This document shows, one piece after another, positions 45,467 to 56,151 of a stretch of 64,000 bases of DNA. Within the stretch, counting starts at the first letter, position 1, and each line of letters opens with the position of its first letter. The stretch is from Methylotenera sp. Its GTDB lineage: Bacteria; Pseudomonadota; Gammaproteobacteria; Burkholderiales; Methylophilaceae. A program made the translations under genes and the position numbers. A model generated the notes under the pieces. That model made no database searches, was not told the DNA's origin, and saw only the letters and a program-made list of their open reading frames with translations. The stretch lies in assembly GCF_029946165.1 (NCBI RefSeq), contig NZ_JAQSDZ010000018.1, positions 62,001 to 126,000 on the forward strand, read 5' to 3'.

Positions 45467-46224
45467 CAACTAAAGACCTGCTTAGTTTTCAGCATTACCA
45501 ACTAGCATTCACTTCGCATATCCGTGACCCACTCAATCAACCTAGGCCAAAAAATGTAAAAGCCAATGGCATGGATGTGTATAAAGAGATTGTATTCAAC
45601 AACCTCTTTGAATCAGTTTCAGCTTGTTTTCCTGTCGCGCAAAAGGTCATCGGCAAGCGTGGATGGCACAAGTTAATCCGCGGGTTCTTTAGTGATCACT
45701 CTTCAGCTACACCCATTTTTAGAAAGATTCCCGAAGAGTTCCTTGCGTACTTGTCTAAAGTTAACGCAGTTACGCCAGAAAGTTTCCCGGTTTATTTAAT
45801 TAGCCTTTGTCATTACGAATGGGTTGAGTTGCTTGTTTCAACGATGAAGGAAGAAATAGATCAACGTAATATCAATGCAATAGGTGATTTACGGTTGAGT
45901 CAGCCTGCATTTGCACAGACAATGCAGCTACTCAATTACGAATATGCTGTGCAAAAAATATCGCCACGCTATAAGCCAAAAGACAAAGTGAACTCACAAC
46001 TTTTAGTCTTTAGAAATACAAACTTTGAAGTGAAGTTTATAGAGCTTAATACCATTACGTACAGGTTAATAGAATTACTAAAGCAAGATAAGCTGAATTG
46101 TGAGCAAGCACTCACTGTGCTTGCGAGAGAGATGAATCCAGCCGAAACTGAAAGTATTATTCAGTTTGGCTTAGATATATTGGAAGATTTAAGAAGCCAA
46201 GGTGTGATTCTAGGTGTGTATTGA
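45463..46224 (+). CDS. bufC: DUF2063 (HvfC/BufC-like) partner protein
   Basis: 253 residues. The N-terminal DUF2063 domain (LSFQHYQLAFTSHIRDP and YKEIVFNNLFESVSACFPV) is the peptide-recognition part known from MbnC/BufC-type partners; the C-terminal part is a PqqD/winged-helix-like region. It works with DUF692 on the precursor peptide. Overlap with bufB suggests a 1:1 complex. Confidence 0.88.
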   Translation: MTTKDLLSFQHYQLAFTSHIRDPLNQPRPKNVKANGMDVYKEIVFNNLFESVSACFPVAQKVIGKRGWHKLIRGFFSDHSSATPIFRKIPEEFLAYLSKVNAVTPESFPVYLISLCHYEWVELLVSTMKEEIDQRNINAIGDLRLSQPAFAQTMQLLNYEYAVQKISPRYKPKDKVNSQLLVFRNTNFEVKFIELNTITYRLIELLKQDKLNCEQALTVLAREMNPAETESIIQFGLDILEDLRSQGVILGVY

Positions 46225-46265
46225 AATAGTTGAGACTTATAATTAACTAAAATGTAAAAGCCTAA

Positions 46266-46463
46266 CTAATCAAAGCTCACTTGCTGCATCTGCCTTTCTT
46301 CAAGCGTCACCAGCAAGTCTTTTTGCGCTGCTTGTCCCATATCCCACCAAGCTTTAATTTCATCGATAGTGCGGTAGCAGCCATGACACAAACCACTTTC
46401 CTCATCCATTGCACAAACGCCAATACACGGTGATTTCACTTCTGCTTGTATATTATCAGACAT
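46266..46463 (-). CDS. DUF1289 small Cys-rich protein
   Basis: 65 residues with the family's four-Cys pattern SPCIGVCAMD...GLCHGCYR, probably a small zinc or FeS site, then TIDEIKAWWDM. Function unknown. It is downstream of secA on the same strand, after a 67-bp gap. Confidence 0.85.
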   Translation of the reverse strand: MSDNIQAEVKSPCIGVCAMDEESGLCHGCYRTIDEIKAWWDMGQAAQKDLLVTLEERQMQQVSFD

Positions 46464-46497
46464 AAATTTAACGCTTTTCAGTATTTTGAGTGGCTGT

Positions 46498-46527
46498 GAT
46501 TAACTTAACTTTGATTAACTTAACTTT
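46498..46527. repeat. Two tandem 15-bp direct repeats between secA and the DUF1289 gene
   Basis: GATTAACTTAACTTT occurs twice without a gap (46498-46512 and 46513-46527), just beyond the secA stop codon. Confidence 0.85.
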
Positions 46528-46530
46528 TAA

Positions 46531-49254
46531 TTAACTCAGTATGCCATGACATTGTTTATATTTTTTGCCAGATCCGCATGGGCATGGGTCATTACGGCCG
46601 ACTTTCACCCCATCGCGAATAACTGGCTGACCGCTAGCTAATTGGGCTTCATTGTCGTCTGAATTTGCTAAAGCTTCGTCATAATCAGCGTGCTGATAAT
46701 GTACGTTTTCTAATTCCACTGGGTTTTCTACCGCCTCAACATCAGCCTCAGTTTTCACTTGAACAAGCATAGTCACTTTGGTAACTTCGCTCTTCACTGT
46801 ATTGAGTAAACCTTCAAATAACTCAAATGCTTCACGCTTATACTCTTGCTTAGGATTTTTTTGGGCATATGAGCGCAAATGAATACCTTGACGTAAATGG
46901 TCTAGTGCAGCCAAATGCTCACGCCAATGATTATCCAAGCTTTGTAACATCACAGAACGCTCAAATTGACGCATTACATCTGGGCTTGCCTGTTGCTCTT
47001 TCTCAACGTAGGCGCTATTTGCTGTTTCAATTACGCGCTCACGTAGAGTTTCTTCATGCAAATCTGGGTTTTCTTCCAGCATTTTTTGTAAAGGAATATC
47101 TAAATTTGCCTCTGCTTTTAGTTCACGCTCTAGACTTGGAATATCCCATTGTTCTTCAACGCTATTCGGTGGAATGTGGGTTGCAATCAAGCTGGTAAGC
47201 ACGTCTTCACGCATCGCTTTAATGGTGTCAGCAACGTCAGCTGCTTCTAATAACTCATTACGTTGCTCGTAAATCACTTTACGCTGATCATTGGCCACAT
47301 CATCGTACTCAAGCAATTGCTTACGAATATCAAAGTTACGACCTTCAACTTTACGCTGTGCATTTTCAATCGCACGCGTGACCCACGGATGCTCAATGGC
47401 TTCGCCCTCAGGCATATTGAGTTTTTCCATAATCGCTGAAACGCGATCAGAAGCGAAAATGCGTAGTAATTGATCTTCTAATGAAAGGTAAAAACGACTT
47501 GAACCCGCATCCCCTTGACGACCAGAACGACCACGCAACTGATTATCTACACGACGTGACTCATGACGCTCAGTACCTGCAATATGTAAGCCGCCAGCAG
47601 CCAAAACCGCTTCGTGGCGTTGTTGCCATTCTGCTTTAAGTTGCGCTATTCGAGTTTCTTTTTCAGAATCGCTAATCGCTGCATCGTGCTTAACTGCTTC
47701 TATGTCAGCCTCAGGATTGCCGCCTAAAACAATATCGGTACCGCGACCAGCCATATTAGTGGCAATCGTAATCACACCAGCACGACCAGCTTGGGCAATA
47801 ATATGCGCCTCACGCTCATGTTGTTTCGCATTTAACACTTGGTGTTCTAACTTTTCAGCATTCAATAACTTAGAAATCAGCTCTGAGTTTTCAATAGAAG
47901 TTGTACCTACCAGCACGGGTTGACCGCGACTTTGGCAGTCTTTAATGTCTAAAATAACCGCAGCATATTTCTCTTGCGCGGTACGATATACTTTATCCAT
48001 ATTGTCTTTACGCAACATAGGGCGGTGCGTTGGAATTACCACTGTTTCTAACGCATAAATCTGATTAAATTCATAAGCTTCTGTATCCGCAGTACCTGTC
48101 ATACCAGAGAGTTTGGTATACATACGGAAGTAGTTTTGGAATGTGATAGAAGCCAGCGTCTGGTTTTCTTTTTGAATTTCAACGCCTTCTTTTGCTTCAA
48201 CCGCTTGATGCAAGCCATCTGACCAGCGACGACCTGGCATCATACGGCCATTGATTTCATCCACAATCGTAATTTCACCATCACGGACAACATAATGTTG
48301 ATCTCTATGATAAAGGTTACGCGCACGCAATGATGCATATAAATGATGGACTAAAGTAATGTTAGAAGCTTCATACAAACTTGAACCTTCGGCGAGCAAA
48401 CCAGCTTCTGTCAGAAGGTTTTCAGCGTGCTCATGACCTTCTTCAGACATGACGACATTTTGGCCTTTTTCATCTACCCAGAAATCGCCAGCGCCCTCTT
48501 CTTCAGTTTGTGCAACTAGTTTAGCTGCAACCACATTAATTTGATTGTAAAGCGCAATACTGTCATCAGCTTGACCTGAGATAATCAGCGGTGTGCGTGC
48601 TTCATCGATTAAAATCGAATCAACTTCATCAATCAAGGCATAGCTTAAACCGCGTTGAACCCGATCTTCACTTCTGTGCACCATGTTATCGCGCAGATAG
48701 TCAAAACCGTACTCATTGTTAGTTCCGTAAGTGATATCCGCCGCATAAGCTGCGCGCTTTAAGTCCGTTGGCATTTGCGATAAATTGATGCCGATTGAAA
48801 GACCTACAAAGTTGTAAAGCTTGCCCATCCACTCGGCATCCCGCTTAGCCAGATAGTCATTCACCGTCACTACATGAACGCCCTTACCCGCTAATGCATT
48901 GAGATAAACTGGCAATGTCGCACATAAAGTTTTACCTTCACCAGTACGCATCTCGCCGATTTTGCCTGCATTAAGCACCATGCCGCCTATCATTTGCACA
49001 TCAAAATGACGCATACCGAGCGCACGTTTACCACCCTCACGCACCACGGCAAACGCTTCTGGCATTAATTGGTCTAAAGTCTCACCTTTGGCATAACGCT
49101 GCTTAAACTCCTCAGTTTTAGCTTTTAAAGCCTCATCTGATAAAGCTTGCATGGCAGGCTCTAGCGCATTAATTTGCTGTACTTTTTGCGCGTACTGCTT
49201 AACCAACCTGTCGTTACGGCTACCAAATAATTTTTTGAACAACGTAGATATCAT
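46531..49254 (-). CDS. secA: Protein translocase ATPase SecA
   Basis: 907 residues, normal for the family. It has nucleotide-binding domain 1 with MRTGEGKTL (Walker A) and [11 protein letters not shown] (Walker B), the preprotein crosslinking domain, NBD2 ([14 protein letters not shown]), helical scaffold and wing domains, and the C-terminal zinc site [17 protein letters not shown] that binds SecB and lipid. It drives post-translational export through SecYEG. ATG 49254. Confidence 0.98.
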   Translation of the reverse strand: MISTLFKKLFGSRNDRLVKQYAQKVQQINALEPAMQALSDEALKAKTEEFKQRYAKGETLDQLMPEAFAVVREGGKRALGMRHFDVQMIGGMVLNAGKIGEMRTGEGKTLCATLPVYLNALAGKGVHVVTVNDYLAKRDAEWMGKLYNFVGLSIGINLSQMPTDLKRAAYAADITYGTNNEYGFDYLRDNMVHRSEDRVQRGLSYALIDEVDSILIDEARTPLIISGQADDSIALYNQINVVAAKLVAQTEEEGAGDFWVDEKGQNVVMSEEGHEHAENLLTEAGLLAEGSSLYEASNITLVHHLYASLRARNLYHRDQHYVVRDGEITIVDEINGRMMPGRRWSDGLHQAVEAKEGVEIQKENQTLASITFQNYFRMYTKLSGMTGTADTEAYEFNQIYALETVVIPTHRPMLRKDNMDKVYRTAQEKYAAVILDIKDCQSRGQPVLVGTTSIENSELISKLLNAEKLEHQVLNAKQHEREAHIIAQAGRAGVITIATNMAGRGTDIVLGGNPEADIEAVKHDAAISDSEKETRIAQLKAEWQQRHEAVLAAGGLHIAGTERHESRRVDNQLRGRSGRQGDAGSSRFYLSLEDQLLRIFASDRVSAIMEKLNMPEGEAIEHPWVTRAIENAQRKVEGRNFDIRKQLLEYDDVANDQRKVIYEQRNELLEAADVADTIKAMREDVLTSLIATHIPPNSVEEQWDIPSLERELKAEANLDIPLQKMLEENPDLHEETLRERVIETANSAYVEKEQQASPDVMRQFERSVMLQSLDNHWREHLAALDHLRQGIHLRSYAQKNPKQEYKREAFELFEGLLNTVKSEVTKVTMLVQVKTEADVEAVENPVELENVHYQHADYDEALANSDDNEAQLASGQPVIRDGVKVGRNDPCPCGSGKKYKQCHGILS

Positions 49255-49407
49255 GAAATGAGTGACTTTCGACTTGAGAGGATAATTGCTTTTTTAATGA
49301 AGGATATTTTTTGTAAGCTGCACAGCAAAGTGCAATTTCTTTATTTTAGTTTTAAGATACTTTGTTAACAGTTAACTGCGTCATATATGGGGCTTATTCT
49401 TATAAAT

Positions 49408-50367
49408 TCAATTGCTAGCTTTAAGATATTTTCTAGGATCCAGCGCATTACCATTTAACCTAATTTCATAATGTAAATGCGCCCCTGTAGAGCGCCCTGT
49501 ACTTCCTACCAATGCTACAATCTGGCCTTTTTCAACACGACTACCAACTTTAACCATAAGTTTTGAAGCATGGGCATAACGGGTTTCTAAACCAGACCCA
49601 TGATCAACTTTGACAATGTTACCATAATCTGATGTACGTTCTGCAGTTGTGACCATTCCCCCTGCTGCCGCATAGATAGGAGTACCCACTTCTGCGGAGA
49701 AATCTAAGCCTTCGTGAAAAGCTTTATTGCCATTGAATGGATCGATACGCCAGCCATAGCTTGACGAATTAAATACCGCATTCACAGGGCTTCTGTTTGG
49801 TAACATGTCCTTTAAAACGCCCTGTTGTAATAATTTCGCTTCTATATCGCTTAGATATTCTGTATCAAAATCAATCTTAGCCATAGTTTCGGTAATTTTT
49901 TGTTGTAAATCTAACTCAGTTATTGGTGCATTAAGCACCAACGGCCCTCCGCGGCTAGCAGGGTCAGCTTTACTATTCTTAGAGTTTGAATTATTGGAGT
50001 TTGAGCTATTGGTGTCTAGATTATGGCTTATGGGTATTATTTTTTCTAATGCAGGCTTTTTTTCACCCGCCATTTTAGCAAGGCGTTCACTTTGCGCATC
50101 TAGGCGCATAATACGTGCCTGCAACTCGCCTAGTTGTAGCGCATAGGCATCTAAATGTTTTTGTGGATTATTAATGCCTAACGCAAGCTTAAGTTTTGAG
50201 GGGATCAATGATTTATCCCCTTGTTGCGTTGCAGGCTCCTGTGGCACAATCAGGAATAGCATGATCAATACTGGTAACGATATCAGTAACAGCGCTAACA
50301 AGCCTACATGTAGCGTTGATAGCGTTTTTGCTTTCGCCATGTTATTTGAGACAAAAATGATATTCAT
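49408..50367 (-). CDS. M23-family peptidase (LytM-type murein hydrolase or activator)
   Basis: 319 residues from ATG 50367; a GTG-like start 18 bases earlier and an ATG at 50340 are alternatives. One N-terminal membrane anchor (LLALLLISLPVLIMLFLIV), a coiled-coil-like stretch, an Asn/Ser-rich linker (about 120-140) and a C-terminal LytM domain. The zinc ligands are all present: FHEGLDFSAEV (His, Asp), RYAHASKL and GAHLHYEIR (HxH), so it should be an active endopeptidase of peptidoglycan. It is adjacent to secA and divergent from dciA. Confidence 0.9.
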   Translation of the reverse strand: MNIIFVSNNMAKAKTLSTLHVGLLALLLISLPVLIMLFLIVPQEPATQQGDKSLIPSKLKLALGINNPQKHLDAYALQLGELQARIMRLDAQSERLAKMAGEKKPALEKIIPISHNLDTNSSNSNNSNSKNSKADPASRGGPLVLNAPITELDLQQKITETMAKIDFDTEYLSDIEAKLLQQGVLKDMLPNRSPVNAVFNSSSYGWRIDPFNGNKAFHEGLDFSAEVGTPIYAAAGGMVTTAERTSDYGNIVKVDHGSGLETRYAHASKLMVKVGSRVEKGQIVALVGSTGRSTGAHLHYEIRLNGNALDPRKYLKASN

Positions 50368-50408
50368 AGCAGCCCTAATTACCACTCCAGTGACTCGTAC
50401 CGATCATA

Positions 50409-50825
50409 ATGCGTCAGTTTAACTCTTTACTTAAACAACCCGAGCTAATTGCTTTAAATGCGCGCAACTTAGAGGCTCAAGCTGCACAAGAAATCTGGAA
50501 AGCGGTTGCGCCTGATAATTTGGCCCAATTCAGCCATGCAAGCAGCATTAAAAATAAACAATTTAATTTATTTGCTGACAACAATGCAGTTGCTGCAAAA
50601 ATTAAACTTTTTATACCTAGCCTATTGATTAAGCTAGAAAACCAAGGGTGTGAAGTTACTTCAATTCAGGTAAAAGTGCAAGTAAAATCTACCCCGCCTC
50701 CTAAAGCAAAACGCATTAAGAAGCTGAGTTCGCATGCGGCAACAGAGCTAAATCAACTCTCAGAAAAGCTATCTGGCACCCCGCTTGGTGAGGCGCTAGC
50801 CAGATTAGCTACAAAAGCTAAGTGA
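50409..50825 (+). CDS. DciA-like (DUF721) helicase loader
   Basis: 138 residues. The N-terminal KH-like DUF721 domain is seen as ALNARNLEAQAAQEIWKAV ... LFADNNAVAAKIKLFIPSLL and VTSIQVKVQV, followed by a basic tail. DciA loads DnaB in bacteria that lack DnaC/DnaI. A position near secA and an M23 peptidase is typical for DciA genes in proteobacteria. It is a monocistronic plus-strand unit. Confidence 0.8.
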   Translation: MRQFNSLLKQPELIALNARNLEAQAAQEIWKAVAPDNLAQFSHASSIKNKQFNLFADNNAVAAKIKLFIPSLLIKLENQGCEVTSIQVKVQVKSTPPPKAKRIKKLSSHAATELNQLSEKLSGTPLGEALARLATKAK

Positions 50826-51125
50826 AAGTTTAATCACCCAGTTTCTAGAATTTTCCCCGCCCCTTTCCCATCTCTAAATAGCCAAAAAATCGTCTTAAAT
50901 CTATAGGTTGTTAGCCGCGCTTAATAGTGCAATAATGGCCCGTTGTTACAAATTATTTACATTATTTAAATGTCACTTGATTGAAGTAAATTGCAGCATC
51001 AGTTTTGGTAAGGTTTTTGGCACTTAGTCTTAAATTTGTATTTGTTTTATTTTTAACATTTTAAATTTAGTTTTTAAATATTGTTTTAAGTTAGCGATTT
51101 ATAAAAATTTAGATAGGGAGAAGTC
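50826..51125. promoter_or_regulatory. Upstream region of hppA
   Basis: No gene seen. It is A+T-rich with long T-runs. The hppA ribosome site AGGGAGAAG is at the end. No confident promoter is recognised. Confidence 0.4.
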
Positions 51126-53159
51126 ATGTCAGCACCACTAATGATTGCCGTCGGTGCCGCTATTCTAGCGGTGTTATACGGTGTAGTAATGAGTAAATGG
51201 ATTAGTAATTTACCAGCAGGCAATGCGCGTATGCAAGAAATCGCAAGCGCAATTCAACAGGGGGCAGCGGCATATTTAGCTCGCCAATATAAAACCATCA
51301 CTATCGTCGGCATTATTCTAGCCATTTTAATTGGCGTATTTCTTAATATCACCACGGCTATTGGCTTTGTTATCGGTGCTTTTTTATCTGGTGCCTGCGG
51401 CTTCATCGGCATGAACGTGTCAGTAAAAGCTAATGTGCGCACAGCACAAGCCGCGACTGGCGGAATTGCACCTGCACTAGATGTAGCATTTAAAGGCGGC
51501 GCAATCACAGGTATGTTGGTAGTTGGTTTAGGCTTACTTGGCGTGGCAGGCTTCTACTGGTATTTGGGTGGCGAAGCTGCAACAGACCTGAATCCGCTCA
51601 TTGGTTTAGCTTTTGGCTCATCACTTATCTCCATATTTGCACGGCTTGGTGGAGGTATATTTACCAAGGGCGCTGATGTGGGCGCGGATTTAGTGGGAAA
51701 AGTGGAAGCAGGTATTCCAGAAGACGATCCGCGTAACCCAGCAGTGATTGCGGATAACGTGGGTGATAACGTGGGCGATTGCGCAGGCATGGCCGCCGAT
51801 TTGTTTGAAACTTATGCAGTGACCTTAATCGCGACTATGGTGTTAGGCAGCCTACTACTCAGTAACGCTGGCGCCAATGGCACGCTCTACCCTTTGATGC
51901 TCGCGGCTGTTTCTATTGTGGCTTCTATCATTGGTTGCTTCTTTGTTAAAGCCTCACCTGGTATGAAAAATGTAATGCCAGCTTTATATAAAGGCTTAGC
52001 CGTAGCGGGCACTTTATCTTTGACTGCATTTTACTTTGTAACAATGAAAATGTTCCCTGAAGGCTTAATGGCTGGCGATTTAGCTATCTCTGCAAATCAA
52101 TTATTTGGTGCTTGTGCAGTAGGTTTAGTCCTCACCGCCGCGTTAGTGTGGATTACCGAATATTACACTGGTACTGATTACGCGCCGGTTAAACACATTG
52201 CACAGTCTTCAACAACTGGTCACGCGACAAACATCATTGCGGGTATTGGTGTTTCCATGAAGTCTACTGCTTGGCCAGTACTTTCAGTTTGCGTGGCGAT
52301 TTTTGTGTCACATTATTTAGGTGGCTTATACGGCATCGCAATTGCGGCAACTTCCATGCTCAGCATGGCAGGTATTGTTGTAGCGTTAGACGCTTATGGC
52401 CCAATCACCGACAATGCAGGTGGCATTGCTGAAATGGCTGGCCTACCTCCAGAAGTGCGTGATGTGACTGACCCCTTAGATGCGGTTGGCAATACGACCA
52501 AAGCCGTGACTAAAGGTTATGCAATCGGCTCTGCTGGCTTAGCAGCATTGGTGTTGTTTGCAGATTACACGCACAAACTACAAGGTTCAGGCATAGACGT
52601 TAAGTTTGACCTAAGCGACCCAATGGTGATTATTGGCTTGTTTATTGGTGGTTTAATCCCGTTTTTGTTCGCTGCGATGGCGATGGAAGCCGTTGGCCGC
52701 GCAGCGGGTGCTGTGGTTGAAGAAGTACGCCGCCAGTTCCGCGAAATCAAGGGCATTATGGAAGGCACAGCTAAACCAGAATACGGCAAAGCCGTAGATA
52801 TGCTCACCACTGCCGCGATTAAAGAAATGATGATTCCATCCCTCTTACCAGTCGCTGTACCAGTGGCTGTTGGTCTATTGCTTGGCCCTGTTGCATTAGG
52901 TGGTCTATTAATGGGTACAATTGTGACAGGGCTATTCGTTGCGATTTCAATGTGTACTGGCGGCGGTGCTTGGGATAATGCCAAGAAATACATCGAAGAT
53001 GGCAACCACGGCGGCAAAGGTTCAGAAGCACATAAAGCGGCTGTGACTGGCGACACTGTTGGCGACCCTTACAAAGATACAGCTGGCCCGGCAATAAATC
53101 CGTTGATTAAAATCATCAATATTGTGGCTTTATTAATTGTGCCATTGCTACATATGTAA
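51126..53159 (+). CDS. hppA: Membrane-bound proton-pumping pyrophosphatase (K+-independent)
   Basis: 677 residues with about 16 transmembrane helices. The catalytic loop [19 protein letters not shown] and the repeated [19 protein letters not shown] are intact. It hydrolyses PPi and pumps H+. The K+-dependence switch is GNTTKA with Lys459; Lys here (rather than Ala) marks the K+-independent class. A soluble PPase lies 1 kb away. A strong terminator follows. Confidence 0.97.
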   Translation: MSAPLMIAVGAAILAVLYGVVMSKWISNLPAGNARMQEIASAIQQGAAAYLARQYKTITIVGIILAILIGVFLNITTAIGFVIGAFLSGACGFIGMNVSVKANVRTAQAATGGIAPALDVAFKGGAITGMLVVGLGLLGVAGFYWYLGGEAATDLNPLIGLAFGSSLISIFARLGGGIFTKGADVGADLVGKVEAGIPEDDPRNPAVIADNVGDNVGDCAGMAADLFETYAVTLIATMVLGSLLLSNAGANGTLYPLMLAAVSIVASIIGCFFVKASPGMKNVMPALYKGLAVAGTLSLTAFYFVTMKMFPEGLMAGDLAISANQLFGACAVGLVLTAALVWITEYYTGTDYAPVKHIAQSSTTGHATNIIAGIGVSMKSTAWPVLSVCVAIFVSHYLGGLYGIAIAATSMLSMAGIVVALDAYGPITDNAGGIAEMAGLPPEVRDVTDPLDAVGNTTKAVTKGYAIGSAGLAALVLFADYTHKLQGSGIDVKFDLSDPMVIIGLFIGGLIPFLFAAMAMEAVGRAAGAVVEEVRRQFREIKGIMEGTAKPEYGKAVDMLTTAAIKEMMIPSLLPVAVPVAVGLLLGPVALGGLLMGTIVTGLFVAISMCTGGGAWDNAKKYIEDGNHGGKGSEAHKAAVTGDTVGDPYKDTAGPAINPLIKIINIVALLIVPLLHM

Positions 53160-53195
53160 GTTAATTAACTGTAGTCAATAAAATCATTGATTAAT

Positions 53196-53222
53196 AAAAA
53201 GGCGGCTTCGGTCGCCTTTTTA
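53196..53222 (+). terminator. Terminator after hppA
   Basis: AAAAAGGCG (53196-53204) pairs with CGCCTTTTT (53213-53221) and has a TTCG tetraloop. Confidence 0.9.
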
Positions 53223-53307
53223 ATAGACTACGATAAAATGGCTAATCGATAGCATTGAATGAAAGATGATGCACATAACGTCATCACCGTTAAATTAGGA
53301 AAACTAC

Positions 53308-54000
53308 TTGAGACATTCTGAATATCATCGCTCACATCATATTGGCTGGCTACGAGCCGCAGTATTGGGCGCCAATGACGGCATAATTTCAACCTCTAGC
53401 TTGATCATTGGCATTGCGACAGCGCATGCCACGCACCAAAATATTTTACTCACAGGGATGGCTGGTTTGGTTTCTGGTGCTATGTCGATGGCTGCTGGCG
53501 AATATGTTTCTGTGAGTTCTCAATCGGATACTGAGACAGCCGATTTAGGGCGCGAGCGAGATGAGCTAGCGACTCAACCTGAACATGAGTTAGAAGAACT
53601 CACTAGCATCTACATTCACCGCGGTTTAACACCTGAGCTTGCCAAGCAGGTGTCGAAGCAACTCACAGCACATGATGCACTGGCTGCGCACGCTAGAGAT
53701 GAGCTGGGGATTATAGATACGATGAATGCACGCCCAATACAAGCCGCCCTAGCTTCTGCAGCTACATTTGCAGTTGGCGCTGCATTACCTCTATTCATCG
53801 CATTTATTGTTTCTACAGCTAATATCGTGCCTTTTGTTGCGTTGACATCACTGGTATTTCTGGCTTTACTTGGTGGCTTGGCGGCAAAAGTTGGGGGCGC
53901 GAATGTTTGGATAGGCACCGGACGCGTCGCCTTTTGGGGTGCGTTGGCAATGGCCGCGACGGCTGGCGTTGGCAGCTTGTTTGGCGTTGCGGTAGCTTAA
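53308..54000 (+). CDS. VIT/CCC1-family metal transporter
   Basis: 230 residues. The VIT1 pattern is clear: HHIGWLRAAVLGANDGIIST in helix 1 (conserved Asp), SGAMSMAAGEYVSVSSQSD in helix 2, then a cytoplasmic acidic helical domain (Glu-rich, 70-130) that binds metal, and three more helices. Relatives move Fe2+ or Mn2+; no ferritin-like domain is fused. The start is TTG 53308 with AGGA upstream. Confidence 0.9.
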   Translation: MRHSEYHRSHHIGWLRAAVLGANDGIISTSSLIIGIATAHATHQNILLTGMAGLVSGAMSMAAGEYVSVSSQSDTETADLGRERDELATQPEHELEELTSIYIHRGLTPELAKQVSKQLTAHDALAAHARDELGIIDTMNARPIQAALASAATFAVGAALPLFIAFIVSTANIVPFVALTSLVFLALLGGLAAKVGGANVWIGTGRVAFWGALAMAATAGVGSLFGVAVA

Positions 54001-54023
54001 TTTGTAATAAATTTAGCTAATAA

Positions 54024-54047
54024 AAAAGGCAGCTCTCGCTGCCTTTT
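54024..54047 (+). terminator. Terminator after the VIT-family gene
   Basis: AAAAGGCAGC (54024-54033), loop TCTC, GCTGCCTTTT (54038-54047). It is bidirectional in form and may also serve ppa on the opposite strand. Confidence 0.85.
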
Positions 54048-54110
54048 AATTTACTTAAAAACGTAAATCTTACATAAAACCCAAGTCAAACTTAAAACCT
54101 AGCTCAGACC

Positions 54111-54659
54111 TTAAAATGCTGGTTTAACCATCGCGCTATTGTAATTAGCTACGCCTTCAAGAATCTCTTTTTTCGCTTGGTCAATATCGCCCCAACCGTT
54201 GATTTTCACCCATTTGCCTTTATCTAAATCTTTGTAGTGTTCAAAGAAGTGTGAAATCATATTCAAACGCCAATCTGACACATCGGTATGTGCTTTCAAG
54301 TGGCCATACAAACCGCAAACTTTTTCAACTGGCACGGCTAGGACTTTAGCGTCTAAACCAGCTTCATCTTCCATCAATAACACACCTAATGGACGGCAAC
54401 GCACAACCACACCAGGAATTAATGGTACAGGCGTCATCACTAATACATCTACAGGGTCACCATCATCAGCAAGCGTATGCGGCACATAGCCGTAATTGGT
54501 GGGGTATTGCATGGCTGTACCCATAAAACGGTCTACAAAAATCGCGCCGCTGTCTTTATCAACTTCATACTTAACTGGATCACCTTGCATTGGAATTTCA
54601 ATGATAACATTGAAATCATTTGGTACATCTTTGCCGGTTGGCACATCATTTAGCGACAT
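54111..54659 (-). CDS. ppa: Soluble inorganic pyrophosphatase (family I)
   Basis: 182 residues. Family I signature [10 protein letters not shown] with the metal-binding Asp residues; [18 protein letters not shown] precedes it. It hydrolyses PPi in the cytoplasm. AGGAAAAAG lies before ATG 54659. It is close to the membrane PPase but on the other strand. Confidence 0.97.
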   Translation of the reverse strand: MSLNDVPTGKDVPNDFNVIIEIPMQGDPVKYEVDKDSGAIFVDRFMGTAMQYPTNYGYVPHTLADDGDPVDVLVMTPVPLIPGVVVRCRPLGVLLMEDEAGLDAKVLAVPVEKVCGLYGHLKAHTDVSDWRLNMISHFFEHYKDLDKGKWVKINGWGDIDQAKKEILEGVANYNSAMVKPAF

Positions 54660-54759
54660 TGCTTTTTCCTAGATAATTAAATGTATTGGTTAATTCTGAG
54701 ATCTAATTTTGAGCCGCAATTATAGCAAGCAGAATGCCCATCGTATCAAAGGCTTGTAA

Positions 54760-55041
54760 CTAAATTATGACTTTAGCCTGCTCTCGACAGCTTTGAATGA
54801 TTTCTTTAGGAATGAAGAATAACGCGATATACAACAAAAGTGGGATGATAACGACATCATCTAGCTGGCCTAATATCGGGATAAAATCAGGAATCAAATC
54901 AAATGGCAATAACAAATACCCAATGGCTAGCCACAAGCACACTTTGGCAGGCAATGGCGTTTGGGGGTGTTTAAGCACTAAGCGATAAACCTCAAACTCC
55001 TGTTTGAGGTGTTTAGTTAAGGACTTTAGTTTTTCAAACAT
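54760..55041 (-). CDS. YkvA/DUF1232 family membrane protein
   Basis: 93 residues. The DUF1232 core is LPAKVCLWLAIGYLLLPFDL followed by IPDFIPILGQLDDVVII, forming two short membrane helices. Function unknown. It is 18 bp after purC and probably on its transcript. Confidence 0.88.
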   Translation of the reverse strand: MFEKLKSLTKHLKQEFEVYRLVLKHPQTPLPAKVCLWLAIGYLLLPFDLIPDFIPILGQLDDVVIIPLLLYIALFFIPKEIIQSCREQAKVII

Positions 55042-55059
55042 TTATTATTGTTTAACTTC

Positions 55060-55962
55060 TTAGTCAGCAACTAGTGGATGACCCGTTAAGCGCTCAAAGG
55101 CTTCCATATATTTTTCACTGGTTTTTTGTGCAACATCTGCTGGCAATGCTGGGGCTGGTGCAACTTTATTCCAACCAGTACTTTCCAACCAATCACGCAC
55201 AAATTGCTTATCATAGCTTGGTGGATTGCTTCCAACAGCGTAACTATCAGCAGGCCAAAAACGTGAGGAATCTGGCGTTAACACTTCATCCATCACATGC
55301 AATACACCATTTGCATCCAAACCAAACTCGAACTTAGTATCGGCAATAATAATGCCGCGAGTAAGTGCATATTCCGCTGCTTGTTGATAGAGCGCAATGG
55401 CAACTTTTGCAACTTGCTCCGCCATATCTTGACCAATCAAATCTGCACATTGTTGCAAGCTAATGTTTTCATCATGCTCACCCACCGCCGCTTTGCTGGA
55501 TGGCGTAAAAATTGGCTTAGGCAATTTAGAAGCTTCTTGCAAGCCAGCAGGCAATTCAATACCACAAACGGTACCTTTAGCTTTGTATTCTTTCCAGCCG
55601 CTTCCTACTAAATAACCTCGCACAATCGCTTCGATAGGCAAAGCTTTTAACTTTTTCACAACAACCGCACGAGAGCCAAGCTGCGCTTGCTCTGCAGGAC
55701 TTCTCACCACAGACTTTGGGTCAATGCCTGTTAAATGATTTGGCACAACATTTTTAAGTTTCTCAAACCAAAAATTAGCCATCTGCGTCAGCATTGCACC
55801 TTTATTGGCAATGCCTGTCGGCAATATCACATCAAAAGCTGAGAGGCGGTCTGTGCTGACTAACAACATGGTATTAGCATCTATATCATAAATATCACGC
55901 ACTTTGCCTTGGTGGATACGTTTAAGGCTTTGGATGGAGGTTTCTAATAAAGGTTTGTTCAT
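55060..55962 (-). CDS. purC: Phosphoribosylaminoimidazole-succinocarboxamide synthase
   Basis: 300 residues, the long form typical of betaproteobacteria. It adds aspartate to CAIR in purine synthesis. Visible: GKVRDIYDID (ATP-binding Lys), TDRLSAFDVILPTGI, IEAIVRGYLVGSGWKEY, IIADTKFEFG and LTPDSSRFW. It is followed on the same strand by the DUF1232 gene. Confidence 0.97.
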   Translation of the reverse strand: MNKPLLETSIQSLKRIHQGKVRDIYDIDANTMLLVSTDRLSAFDVILPTGIANKGAMLTQMANFWFEKLKNVVPNHLTGIDPKSVVRSPAEQAQLGSRAVVVKKLKALPIEAIVRGYLVGSGWKEYKAKGTVCGIELPAGLQEASKLPKPIFTPSSKAAVGEHDENISLQQCADLIGQDMAEQVAKVAIALYQQAAEYALTRGIIIADTKFEFGLDANGVLHVMDEVLTPDSSRFWPADSYAVGSNPPSYDKQFVRDWLESTGWNKVAPAPALPADVAQKTSEKYMEAFERLTGHPLVAD

Positions 55963-56151
55963 ATGGATTTGTTTATATGGTTTATTGATACGGCTTATTG
56001 TTAAAGTCGAGCTAAGTCATGCTGATAAAAATACAATTATCCTATTATAAACTTTATCTATGTAGACCTGAGTGATGAATTGATTAATTCAACCGATTCG
56101 TTTTGCTGAAAGTGCCTGATATTTAACAAGCCATTCATCTCGTCAACGCAA

